Shown here one piece after another: positions 50,419-58,294 of a stretch of DNA of 64,000 bases. The first letter of the stretch is position 1, and each line of letters opens with the position of its first letter. The DNA is from Candidatus Promineofilum glycogenicum (GTDB taxonomy: Bacteria; Chloroflexota; Anaerolineae; Promineifilales; Promineifilaceae), in the NCBI GenBank assembly GCA_016707605.1, contig JADJHJ010000009.1, positions 248,001 to 312,000 on the forward strand. The letters run 5' to 3'. Both the position numbers and the translations under genes were made by a program. The notes under the pieces were generated by a model that saw only the letters and a list, made by a program, of their open reading frames with translations, did no database searches and was not told the DNA's origin.

Positions 50419-51468
50419 CTAGAAGCGAGTGTGGAGTGGCGTGTGGGCCAAAGCGGCGATGTCGGCCGCGCCGGCGCAGAACATGGCCACGCGCAGTTCA
50501 TCGGTGATGGTCGCCGCCAGTTCGGCCACGCCGGCCGCGCCGTCGCGGTCGGCGGCGCGCAGGAACTCGCCGGCCAGCCCCACCAGCGACGCGCCCAGGG
50601 CGACGCACTTGGCCGCCTCGATGCCGTCCTTGATGCCGCCGCTGGCGATGATCGGCAGGCCCGGCGCGGCCTCGCGGCAGTAGCGCAGCGAAACGGCCGT
50701 GGGAATGCCCCAGTCGATGAACGCCCCGGCGACGCGCGCATGGCGGGCCGTGGGGGCGCGGTGCATCTCCACCTGGCTCCACGACGTGCCGCCCGCCCCG
50801 GCCACGTCGATGGCGGCCACGCCGGCCGCGGCCAGCCGCCGGGCGTCGTCGGCCGAGAAGCCCCAGCCGACCTCCTTGGCCACCACCGGCACAGGCAGAG
50901 CGCGGCAGATGGCCTCCACCTTGCCCAGCAGCCCGGCGAAGTTGCCGTCGCCCTCCGGCTGCACCGCTTCCTGCAGGGCGTTGAAGTGCAGGATCAGGGC
51001 GTCGGCCGCGATCATGTCCACTGCCCGGCGACACTGGTCGAGGCCGTAGCCGTAGTTGAGCTGCACCGCGCCCAGGTTGGCCAAGAGCAGGATGTCGGGA
51101 GCCACGTCGCGCACCTGGTAGGTGGCTTCCAGCGTGCGGTCTTCGATGGCCGCGCGCATGGAGCCGAGGCCCATGGCCATGCCCGCCGCCTGCGCCCCGG
51201 CGGCCAGCTCGCGGTTGATGGCCTGTGCCCGCGCCGTGCCGCCGGTCATGGAGGAGATGAGCAGCGGCGTGCGCAACTGTTTGCCCAGCACGCGCACGCT
51301 GGTGTCCACCGTCGCCAGGTCGAGTTCGGGCAGGGCGCAGTGCATGAAGAAGTACTGCTCCAAGCCGTTGGTCAAGGCCTTGAAGGCCACGTCCTCTTCG
51401 AGGTTGATGCGGATATGGTCGGCCTTGCGCCGTTCGTGGATGTCGGGAGCGGTGGATGCGTCAGTCAT
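50419..51468 (-). CDS. fni: type 2 isopentenyl-diphosphate delta-isomerase
   Basis: A 349-aa FMN-dependent TIM-barrel isomerase interconverting IPP and DMAPP. Conserved stretches are RRKADHIRINLEEDVAFK at the N-terminus, TPLLISSMTGGTARAQAINR, GMAMGLGSMRAAIED, LILHFNALQEAVQPEGDGNF, VVAKEVGWGFSADDARRLA and DVAGAGGTSWSQVE. Length is normal. Its last codons run to within one base of the palindrome at 50347-50417. It supplies DMAPP for the adjacent prenyl synthase. Confidence 0.95.
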   Translation of the reverse strand: MTDASTAPDIHERRKADHIRINLEEDVAFKALTNGLEQYFFMHCALPELDLATVDTSVRVLGKQLRTPLLISSMTGGTARAQAINRELAAGAQAAGMAMGLGSMRAAIEDRTLEATYQVRDVAPDILLLANLGAVQLNYGYGLDQCRRAVDMIAADALILHFNALQEAVQPEGDGNFAGLLGKVEAICRALPVPVVAKEVGWGFSADDARRLAAAGVAAIDVAGAGGTSWSQVEMHRAPTARHARVAGAFIDWGIPTAVSLRYCREAAPGLPIIASGGIKDGIEAAKCVALGASLVGLAGEFLRAADRDGAAGVAELAATITDELRVAMFCAGAADIAALAHTPLHTRF

Positions 51469-51617
51469 ATGTGAAAGAATTATAGAATTAGGAATTGGGA
51501 ATTACGAATTTCGCCCAATCCGCCCGCGGCGAGTAGAATCAGCGGTTGATAGCGGCCGTGCCTGTAGCGCGTGGCCGCGGCCCAACTGCCCACGTGGCCC
51601 GTTACCTGGAGAGAATC

Positions 51618-52562
51618 ATGCGTGTACTCATCACCGGCGCCGCCGGTTTCCTGGGGTCGCACCTGAGCGACCGCTTCATCGCCGAAGGCCACACCGTCGT
51701 CGGCATGGACAACCTGATCACCGGCAACATGGACAACATCGCCCACCTGTTTGGGCATGAGCGCTTCAGCTTCATCAAGCACAACGTCAGCCAGTACATC
51801 TACGTCGACGGCCCGCTCGACGCCGTGCTGCACTTCGCCTCCCCGGCCAGCCCCAACGACTACCTGGAGCACCCCATCCCGACGCTCAAGGTCGGCTCGC
51901 TGGGCACGCACAACACGCTGGGGCTGGCCAAGCACAAGGGGGCGCGCTATCTGCTGGCCTCCACGTCGGAGGTCTACGGCGACCCGCAGGTGAACCCGCA
52001 GCCGGAGAGCTACTGGGGCCACGTCAACCCCATCGGCCCGCGCGGCGTCTACGACGAGGCCAAGCGCTTCGCCGAGGCGATGACGATGGCCTACCACCGC
52101 TACCACGGCGTGGAGACGCGCATCGTGCGCATCTTCAACACCTATGGCCCGCGCATGCGCCTCAACGACGGCCGCGTCGTGCCCAACTTCATCTACCAGG
52201 CGTTGACCAACCAGCCGTTGACCGTCTATGGCCGCGGCACACAGACGCGCGCTTTCCAGTACTACTCCGACCTGGTCGAAGGCATCTATCGCCTACTGCA
52301 CTCCGACGAATCGCAGCCGGTCAACATAGGCAATCCTCACACCGAGATCAACATGCTGGAGTTGGCCGAACGCATCGTGGAGCAGTCGGGCAGCCAGTCG
52401 CCGATCATCTGCGTTGAGCCAACCGACGACCGCTTTGTGGATGATCCGCAGGTGCGCCGGCCGGACATCACCCGCGCCCGCACCGTGCTCGGCTGGGAGC
52501 CGCGCGTGCCGGTCGATGAAGGGCTGGCCGAGACGATCGCCTACTTCCGGACGCGAATTTGA
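51618..52562 (+). CDS. UDP-glucuronate decarboxylase-like SDR epimerase
   Basis: A 314-aa extended short-chain dehydrogenase. The NAD motif TGAAGFLGSHL is at the N-terminus. Catalytic residues are visible in STSEVYGDP (Ser/Thr) and GVYDEAKRFAEAM (Tyr-x3-Lys). HFASPASPNDYLEHPIPTLK and ETRIVRIFNTYGPRM are characteristic of UDP-xylose synthase (UXS). It would make UDP-xylose or a related sugar for the polysaccharide cluster. ATG 51618 is used; the extra 24 upstream residues are not conserved in kind. Its stop overlaps the TTG start of the next gene. Confidence 0.9.
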   Translation: MRVLITGAAGFLGSHLSDRFIAEGHTVVGMDNLITGNMDNIAHLFGHERFSFIKHNVSQYIYVDGPLDAVLHFASPASPNDYLEHPIPTLKVGSLGTHNTLGLAKHKGARYLLASTSEVYGDPQVNPQPESYWGHVNPIGPRGVYDEAKRFAEAMTMAYHRYHGVETRIVRIFNTYGPRMRLNDGRVVPNFIYQALTNQPLTVYGRGTQTRAFQYYSDLVEGIYRLLHSDESQPVNIGNPHTEINMLELAERIVEQSGSQSPIICVEPTDDRFVDDPQVRRPDITRARTVLGWEPRVPVDEGLAETIAYFRTRI

Positions 52563-54097
52563 TTGCCCGAAGCCGGCACTCGCTTTTCAGTGACGGCGCG
52601 CTCCGGCCGCTAGGGGTGGCGGGGCTGGCCGTCGCCGCCGCGCTGCTCATCGCCCGGCTACCGCTGCCGCTGGCGGCCGGGCTGCTGGTCGCCGTCGCCG
52701 CTGTCGTCCTGACGCTCATCCAGCCACTCGTTGGCCTGGGGCTGGCCCTGCTACTGGGGCCGTGGGGCGCGCTGGAGAACGTGGCGTTGGGCAGTTCGCT
52801 CCTCGATAGCGGGCAACTGGCGCTGCTGCTGACGCTGGCCGCCTGGCTGGCCTCGTGCCTGGCCCGCCGCCGCCTGGTCGTGCCCTTCACGCCGCTCAAT
52901 CTGCCCTGGCTGCTGTTCGTCGTCGTGGCCCTGCTGTCGCTGCTCGACGCGCCCTCGGTCGGCCTGGGGCTGGTGGAGCTGGTCAAGTGGCTGCAAATGG
53001 GCCTCATCGTCTGGCTGGTGGTCGATCTGGCCGGCGACCCGACGCGGCGGCCGAGCGGCCCGGCGGCCGTGGGGCGCACCGTGCTGGCCCTGCTGCTGCT
53101 GGCCGGGCTGTCGCAGGCGCTCATCGGCATCTGGCAATTCGGCCTGCGCGGCGACGGGCCGGAGCACTTCATCATCCTGGAGCGCTTCTACCGCGCCTAT
53201 GGCACCTTCGAGCAGCCCAATCCATTCGGCGGCTATCTGAATCTGACGGCGCTGCTGGCGGCGGGAGCGACAGTTGGGCTACTGTCCGCCCCCGGAGGTC
53301 TCAGAAGACCTTTGAGGTCATGGGCGTGGCTGGCCTTTGTTGTCTTGTGCGCGACGGCGGCCACGCTGGCGGTTGTCTTTTCGTGGAGTCGCGGGGCGTG
53401 GCTGGGGCTGCTGGCCGGGGCGGGGGTGCTGGCCCTGTTCAGCGTGCGCCGGTTGGCGCTGGGGCTGGGGCTGGCCGGGGTGGCGGCGGTCGTCCTGGGC
53501 GGCGGGCTGCTGCTGGGGGTGGCCGTTGGCTTCGGGCCGGCGCTGTCGGTGGCCGAGCGGCTGGGCGGCTTTGGCGACGAGTTCGCGCTGGGCGACGTGC
53601 GCGGCGTGGACATCAACGACGCCAACTACGCCGTGCTGGAGCGGCTGGCCCACTGGCAGGCGGCGGTGGACATGGCCCGCGACGACCTGTGGACGGGCGT
53701 CGGCTTCGGCAACTACGCCGCGGCCTATCCGCGCTACGCGCTCATCAACTGGCCCGACGCGCTGGGCCACGCCCACAACTACTATCTGACCCTCCTGGCC
53801 GAGGTCGGCTTGCCCGGCCTGTTGGCTTATGGCGTCCTGTGGCTGGCCGTGGCCGGGCAGACCGTTCGCGCGGCGCGGCGGCTGGTGTGGCCGGAGCGTG
53901 GGGTAGCCGTGGGGTTATTGGCGGCCTGGGCGGCATTGGCAGTCCACCATCTGGTGGATAAACTATATGTGAATAATATCTACGTTCACCTGGGGGCGAT
54001 GCTGGCCTTGCTACAATTGCTAAGCGCGCCCGGTTTGAATGGGGAGCGACCACAGATTACACCGATCACGCAGATTTCGCCCACGGCTGAGCCGTGA
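52559..54097 (+). CDS. O-antigen polymerase/ligase-like membrane protein
   Basis: A 512-aa protein with about ten to eleven hydrophobic helices and a large soluble loop (GDEFALGDVRGVDINDANYAV region, residues ~340-370) followed by VGFGNYAAAYPRYALINWPDALGHAHNYYL, the Wzy_C signature of O-antigen ligases/polymerases. It probably assembles or ligates surface glycan repeat units. The TTG start overlaps the previous stop. A partial AGACCTCAGAGG repeat at ~53296-53320 encodes GGLRRPLRS within a helix-connecting loop. The C-terminal PQITPITQIS tail is translated from an ACAGATT-family repeat at 54047-54085. Confidence 0.85.
   Translation: MIARSRHSLFSDGALRPLGVAGLAVAAALLIARLPLPLAAGLLVAVAAVVLTLIQPLVGLGLALLLGPWGALENVALGSSLLDSGQLALLLTLAAWLASCLARRRLVVPFTPLNLPWLLFVVVALLSLLDAPSVGLGLVELVKWLQMGLIVWLVVDLAGDPTRRPSGPAAVGRTVLALLLLAGLSQALIGIWQFGLRGDGPEHFIILERFYRAYGTFEQPNPFGGYLNLTALLAAGATVGLLSAPGGLRRPLRSWAWLAFVVLCATAATLAVVFSWSRGAWLGLLAGAGVLALFSVRRLALGLGLAGVAAVVLGGGLLLGVAVGFGPALSVAERLGGFGDEFALGDVRGVDINDANYAVLERLAHWQAAVDMARDDLWTGVGFGNYAAAYPRYALINWPDALGHAHNYYLTLLAEVGLPGLLAYGVLWLAVAGQTVRAARRLVWPERGVAVGLLAAWAALAVHHLVDKLYVNNIYVHLGAMLALLQLLSAPGLNGERPQITPITQISPTAEP
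54047..54085. repeat. partial ACAGATT-family repeat in the end of the polymerase gene
   Basis: GACCACAGATTACACCGATCACGCAGATTTC matches one arm of the elements at 16137 and 38891 (written here as units: ACCACAGATTACAC, then CGCAGATTT). No complementary arm follows. It encodes the polymerase C-terminus. Confidence 0.75.
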
Positions 54098-54152
54098 ACA
54101 GTGCTGGATCGGCCGTTGCTCCGCGGATGGGGCGAAGAGCGGTGGATGAGGG

Positions 54153-54716
54153 ATGTCTAGGATGATTACAACGCTGGAAGTCGTATCGACCCGCCTGGGC
54201 GTCAAGCCCAAGGAGGCGAAACGCTTCGTCAAATTCCTGATCGTCGGCGCTATTGGGTTCGTCGTCGATTTCGGCATATTCAACCTGCTGCTCAATCCGG
54301 TCAACGATTGGGTGTCGCCCGGCCAGTGGCTCTATACCCTGCTGGCCGGCTTTGGCTTCGGCGACTACTTCATCACCCACCTCGGCCCGTCCATCGCCTC
54401 GACCATCTCGTTCGTGGCCGCGGTTGTCAGCAACTTCCTTTGGAATCGCTACTGGACGTACCCCGATTCGCGCTCCCGTTCGCGCCGGCGGCAGTTCACC
54501 ATGTTCTTCCTGGTCAGCGTGGTCGGCGTTCTGATCCGTATCCCCATCGTCTTCCTCATGACGCCGCTCTTCCGCTCGCTGGTGGCCGGCATCGGCCCGT
54601 TGCAGGCCTACACCACGCGCCTGGCCGATAACCTGTCGCTGATGGTGGCCGTCGTCGTCGTCCTGTTCTGGAACTTCTTTGCCAACCGGCACTGGACCTA
54701 CAACGACGTCGAGTGA
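54153..54716 (+). CDS. GtrA-family membrane protein
   Basis: A 187-aa protein with four helices. The GtrA pattern is clear: FVKFLIVGAIGFVVDFGIFN, a central FVAAVVSNFLWNRYWTY and a final VAVVVVLFWNFFANRHWTY (duplicated NFxxNRxWTY motif). GtrA proteins flip or shuttle polyprenyl-linked sugars. Its stop overlaps the start of the following glycosyltransferase, so it is in the same operon. Start ATG 54153; the ATG at 54162 is equally possible. Confidence 0.9.
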   Translation: MSRMITTLEVVSTRLGVKPKEAKRFVKFLIVGAIGFVVDFGIFNLLLNPVNDWVSPGQWLYTLLAGFGFGDYFITHLGPSIASTISFVAAVVSNFLWNRYWTYPDSRSRSRRRQFTMFFLVSVVGVLIRIPIVFLMTPLFRSLVAGIGPLQAYTTRLADNLSLMVAVVVVLFWNFFANRHWTYNDVE

Positions 54717-55891
54717 TGGCCGGTAGTCGCGGCATCACCATCGGCTTCGACGCTACGGCGGCGCTGACGCAGGGCGGCGGCATCGGCCGCTACACGCGCG
54801 AACTCATTCACGCCCTGGCGGCCGAAGCGCCGGGCCATCGCTTCACCCTCTTCTCGGCCCGGCCGCCGGCCCGGTTGCCCGTGCCCGACTCGCTGCCGGT
54901 CGCGCCCAACGTGGCGCACCGGCCCGCGCCGGTCGATGAGCGTTGGCTCTACCGGCTGTGGTATCGCGCCGGTGTCCCCCTACCGGTGCAACTGTTCACC
55001 GGAGCCATCGACCTGTTCCACTCGCCCGACTTCGTGCTGCCGCCGGTGCGTGGCGGCGTGCCCACGCTGCTGACCGTCCACGACCTGTCATTCGTCCACT
55101 ATCCGGCGACCTTTCCGGCCAACCTGGTGGCCTACCTCAACCGGGTTGTGCCCCGCTCGGTGGCTCGCGCCACGCACATTCTGGCCGACTCCGAATCGAC
55201 CCGGCGCGATCTGGCCGCCCTGTGGCGCGTGCCCGACGACAAAGTGACCGTCCTCTACAGCGGCGTCAACGCCCGCTTCCGGCCGGTGACGGACGCGACG
55301 GCGCTGGCGGCGGTCCGCGCCCGCTACGGCCTGGGCGACCGGCCCACTATCCTGGCCGTCGGCACCGTCCAGCCGCGCAAGAACTACGAGATGCTGGTGC
55401 GCGCCTTCCGCGCCGTGGCCCGGACGACGCCCCACGCCCTGGTCATCGCCGGGGGGCGCGGCTGGCTGACCGAGGGGCTGGACGCCGAGATCACGCGCCA
55501 GGGCGTGGCCGACCGGGTCATTCTGCCCGGCTTTGTGGACGACGCCGATCTGCCGGCGCTCTACTCGGCGGCCGACCTGTTCGTCTTCCCCAGTCTCTAC
55601 GAGGGGTTTGGCCTGCCGCTGCTGGAGGCGATGGCCTGCGGCGTGCCGGTCATCAGCTCCGACGCCAGCAGTCTGCCCGAAGTGGCGGCGACGGGCGGCG
55701 AGCCGGCGGCGTGGCTGTTGCCGCCGGGCGACGAGGCGGCCTGGTCGGCGGCCATGCTGCGTCTGCTGACCGATGACGCGGCCCAGCAGCGGCTGGTCGC
55801 TGCCGGCGCGGCCCAGGCGGCGCGCTTCACCTGGGCGGCGGCGGCGCGGCAATTGCTGGGGCTGTATGAGCGGCTGCTCGCCCGCATCTGA
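54716..55891 (+). CDS. GT4-family glycosyltransferase
   Basis: A 391-aa GT-B fold glycosyltransferase. The N-terminal glycine loop GGGIGRYTRELIHAL, the mid domain VHDLSFVHYP, the nucleotide-sugar region VGTVQPRKNYEMLVRAF and the catalytic EGFGLPLLEAMACGVPVI (E-x7-E) are all present. The donor sugar is unknown. ATG 54716 overlaps the gtrA stop (TGATG). The final codons and the TGA stop come from the GCATCTGAGGATGCG repeat that starts here. It ends the polysaccharide operon that begins at 51618. Confidence 0.92.
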   Translation: MAGSRGITIGFDATAALTQGGGIGRYTRELIHALAAEAPGHRFTLFSARPPARLPVPDSLPVAPNVAHRPAPVDERWLYRLWYRAGVPLPVQLFTGAIDLFHSPDFVLPPVRGGVPTLLTVHDLSFVHYPATFPANLVAYLNRVVPRSVARATHILADSESTRRDLAALWRVPDDKVTVLYSGVNARFRPVTDATALAAVRARYGLGDRPTILAVGTVQPRKNYEMLVRAFRAVARTTPHALVIAGGRGWLTEGLDAEITRQGVADRVILPGFVDDADLPALYSAADLFVFPSLYEGFGLPLLEAMACGVPVISSDASSLPEVAATGGEPAAWLLPPGDEAAWSAAMLRLLTDDAAQQRLVAAGAAQAARFTWAAAARQLLGLYERLLARI

Positions 55892-55993
55892 GGATGCGGA
55901 CTCCGCATTGGGCAGCCCGTCCTACCCTGCGGAGTGCGTATCCTCAGATGCGCCTCGCTGGCCCGCCCGCATCTGAGGATGCGGACTCCGCGC
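55882..55993. repeat. inverted repeat cluster (GCATCTGAGGATGCGGACTC family)
   Basis: Three copies of CCGCATCTGAGGATGCGGAC-type units or their complement occur at ~55882, ~55930-55952 (reverse) and ~55966-55993. The first supplies the stop of the glycosyltransferase gene. The same unit is part of the sucB linker repeat. Confidence 0.9.
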
Positions 55994-56008
55994 ACATAAG
56001 CGCCACAC

Positions 56009-56037
56009 TTGCATCCCTAGGACGTTATACCTATAAT
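56009..56037 (+). promoter_or_regulatory. predicted sigma70 promoter of the ATPase pair
   Basis: TTGCAT (56009-56014) and TATAAT (56032-56037) are 17 bp apart. Start near 56044 gives a leader of about 125 nt before the ATPase pair. The rest of the gap up to 56168 shows no other obvious element. Confidence 0.65.
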
Positions 56038-56168
56038 GCGTCTAACGACCCGCAACCCGTCGGGCCGGAGTAACGAGCGAATCTAGAAGTACCCACAATC
56101 CCATATCGGCCGCGCCCGCCACCGGCTAATCGACCGGCGAGCGCCGGCGTGACCTGCCTGGAGGCGAG

Positions 56169-57188
56169 ATGTCCGTGAGCGGAATGGGCCTGGCGGCGGC
56201 GCACGAGCGCGTCGCCACGCCGGCCAACCCCACTGTGGTGGGCAACCCCATTGGGGTTGCTAACCTCACCGGGATTGCTAACCCCTACGTGGTCGGCCGG
56301 CCGCTGACCGGCGCGGCGGCCTCGCTCTACGCCGGTCGCGAAGACGTTTTTGCCTGGCTGACTGAGAACCTGACCGCCGCCGGCCCGCCCAACGCCCTGC
56401 TGCTCTATGGCGAGCGGCGCATCGGCAAGACCTCGACCCTCTACCAACTGGTGGAGGGGGAGCGTGGCCGGGCGCTGCGCGAGGGGCGGACGCGGCGGCT
56501 GTGGCCGGCCTTCGTCGATTTGCAGCGCCTGGCCGGCTGTCGCACCGACGAGTGGTTGCGACGGCTGGCGCGTGACATCTATCGCCAGATGGCCCAGCAC
56601 CACCTCAGCCGGGCCATGCCCCGCAGCCGCCCCGGCGACAACTCCGCCTACGCCGCCTTCGACCGCGCCCTCGACCACCTGGAGCAGCACCTGCCGGCCG
56701 GTGATCTCATTTTGCTGGCTGTGGATGAGCTGGAGCAGTTACGGGCCGGGATTGACGCCGGGCTGCTGGACGAGGCCGTCGTGCCCTTCCTGCGCTCCCA
56801 GGTGCAGCACCGGCCGCGGCTGGCGCTGATCTTCAGCGGCAGCTATGGCCTGCTCGACGATGCCTGGCGTCCATTCACTGACCTGACCGCCCGCTTTGAG
56901 TTGGGGCCACTGGACTTCGATTCGGCCGCGGCGCTCATCCGCCGGCCGGTGGCCGGGGAGCTGGCCTTTGAGGAGGCGGCCGTGGAGTACATCTGGCGGC
57001 AGACGGCCGGCCGGCCGTTGCCCATCCAGGCCATCTGTCACCGGCTGGTTAGCCAACGCAATCGTCAGGGGCGACGCGAGCCGATTGACGCCGGCGACGC
57101 GCAACGAGCAATTGACGAGTTGGCCGCCGAACGGGGCCAGGGCGCGGACGAGGCCGGCCGGGCGTCAACCGTGGGAGCCACAGCATGA
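56169..57188 (+). CDS. STAND-type P-loop ATPase, first of an overlapping pair
   Basis: A 339-aa ATPase. After a ~40-residue N-terminal segment of repeated NP-VG/AN phrases (ANPTVVGNPIGVANLTGIAN) comes YAGREDVFAWL, Walker A LYGERRIGKTS, Walker B LILLAVDELEQL and a sensor region LALIFSGSYGLL. A helical lid ends in ICHRLVSQRNRQG. The domain resembles Arch_ATPase/AAA_16 STAND-like enzymes. No effector or DNA-binding domain is visible. Its stop overlaps the start of a second ATPase by 4 bp (ATGA), so the two are made together and may form a hetero-complex. Confidence 0.8.
   Translation: MSVSGMGLAAAHERVATPANPTVVGNPIGVANLTGIANPYVVGRPLTGAAASLYAGREDVFAWLTENLTAAGPPNALLLYGERRIGKTSTLYQLVEGERGRALREGRTRRLWPAFVDLQRLAGCRTDEWLRRLARDIYRQMAQHHLSRAMPRSRPGDNSAYAAFDRALDHLEQHLPAGDLILLAVDELEQLRAGIDAGLLDEAVVPFLRSQVQHRPRLALIFSGSYGLLDDAWRPFTDLTARFELGPLDFDSAAALIRRPVAGELAFEEAAVEYIWRQTAGRPLPIQAICHRLVSQRNRQGRREPIDAGDAQRAIDELAAERGQGADEAGRASTVGATA
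56226..56282. repeat. small palindromes inside the ATPase N-terminus
   Basis: CCCACTGTGGTGGG and GCAACCCCATTGGGGTTGC are each near-perfect palindromes in this stretch, and a third unit (GCTAACCTCACC...GGGATTGCTAACC-like) follows. They encode the repeated NP-VG/AN motif at the ATPase N-terminus and resemble the GGCAACCC repeat family. Confidence 0.7.
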
Positions 57189-58225
57189 GAATGCCCTACA
57201 TCGTCGGCCCGCCGGTGAAGCTGCCGACGGACTTCTTCGGCCGCGCTGCCCAGACGCGGCAGTTCTTCGACACGCTGGCCGGGCCACAGGTGCAGTGCGT
57301 CAGTGTGCTGGGCTTGCGGCGGGCGGGCAAGACGTCGTTCCTGCAACACGTCGCCCACCCGGAGGTGATGGCCGGGTACTTGAGCGACGCCGCGCGCACC
57401 GCCATGATCTACGTCGACGTGTCGGCCTGTCGCGCGCCGGGGGAGTTTTACGGCCGCGTTGCCCGCCGCTTGCAGGGCCTGCTGTCGCCGCGCGCCGCCG
57501 GCCCCGACGCCCCGGCCGAGGCCGACGTCTACACCGTCGAGTCGCTGCTCTATGAGCTGGCCGACCGGCGCGTGGTGCTGCTGCTGGACGAGTTTGACCA
57601 GTTGCGGACGGCCGGCTTCGGTGGGGAGTTCCTGACTGAGTTGCGCGCCCTGGCCGGGGTGTGGGAGTTCGAGCTGGGCTACGTCACCGCCTCCTACTGG
57701 GACCTGTTCCGGCTGGGCAACTTCGTCGGCCTGCCGGTCACGTCCCCCTTCTACAACATCTTCCACCCCACGCCCATTTACCTCTCCGGCCTCAGCCCGG
57801 CCGAACTGGACGAGTTGGTGCGCGTGCCGGCGCGGCGGGTGGGCATCGCCGCCGACGAGGAAGACGTGGCCGGGGTGCGCGCCATCGCCGGCTCGCTGCC
57901 CTTCTTTGTGCAGGCCACGGCCGCCGTGTGGCTGGCCGATAAGCTGGCCGGGCAGGCGACCGACCGCCGCGCCGTGGTTGCCCGGCTGGTGCCGGAGATG
58001 GGGCCGTACTTCGAGCAGTGGTGGCGCAACTTCAGCGACGTGGAGCGCGACACGCTGCGGGCCATTGCCCAGGAGAAGCCGCCGGCCCGTCTGCCCTATG
58101 GCGAGGCCGAGATCGCCGCCGCCGTCCGCCGGCTCAACCAGTACGGCATCGTGGCCATCACCGGCGAGCAGCCGTGGGTGGATGGGCTGCTGCTCAAGCA
58201 GTGGCTGTGCGAAAACAGGGGCTAG
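57185..58225 (+). CDS. STAND-type P-loop ATPase, second of the pair
   Basis: A 346-aa ATPase. It begins MRMPYIVGPPVKLPTDFFGRAAQ, then Walker A VLGLRRAGKTS, Walker B VVLLLDEFDQL, the sensor region YVTASYWDLF and LSPAELDELV, ending in a winged-helix-like C-terminus (AVRRLNQYGIVAI, then WVDGLLLKQWL). The segment YVTASYWDLFRLGNF plus TSPFYNIF closely parallels YLTASQRPLF and SPFFNIF in the DNA-binding ATPase at 21721, so the two are paralogues. It is translationally coupled to the preceding ATPase. The C-terminal NRG and the stop come directly before or within a palindromic repeat. Confidence 0.8.
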   Translation: MRMPYIVGPPVKLPTDFFGRAAQTRQFFDTLAGPQVQCVSVLGLRRAGKTSFLQHVAHPEVMAGYLSDAARTAMIYVDVSACRAPGEFYGRVARRLQGLLSPRAAGPDAPAEADVYTVESLLYELADRRVVLLLDEFDQLRTAGFGGEFLTELRALAGVWEFELGYVTASYWDLFRLGNFVGLPVTSPFYNIFHPTPIYLSGLSPAELDELVRVPARRVGIAADEEDVAGVRAIAGSLPFFVQATAAVWLADKLAGQATDRRAVVARLVPEMGPYFEQWWRNFSDVERDTLRAIAQEKPPARLPYGEAEIAAAVRRLNQYGIVAITGEQPWVDGLLLKQWLCENRG

Positions 58226-58294
58226 GGATTAGGGATTAGGGATTAGGGGAAGAGCGCTCTTCCCCTAATCCCTAATCCCTAATCCCTAGCCCCT
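58217..58294. repeat. 39-bp perfect zero-loop palindrome (TAGGGATTAGGG family)
   Basis: Arms 58217-58255 and 58256-58294 are perfectly complementary with no loop. The centre is GGGGAAGAGCGCTCTTCCCC and each arm has three GATTAGG units, giving four G tracts (potential quadruplex). It lies between two convergent genes and overlaps both their stop codons. Confidence 0.97.

Noticed and set aside
58217..58294. Telomere-like terminal repeat
   Set aside because: GATTAGGG units resemble telomeric repeats but are part of an internal perfect palindrome between genes.
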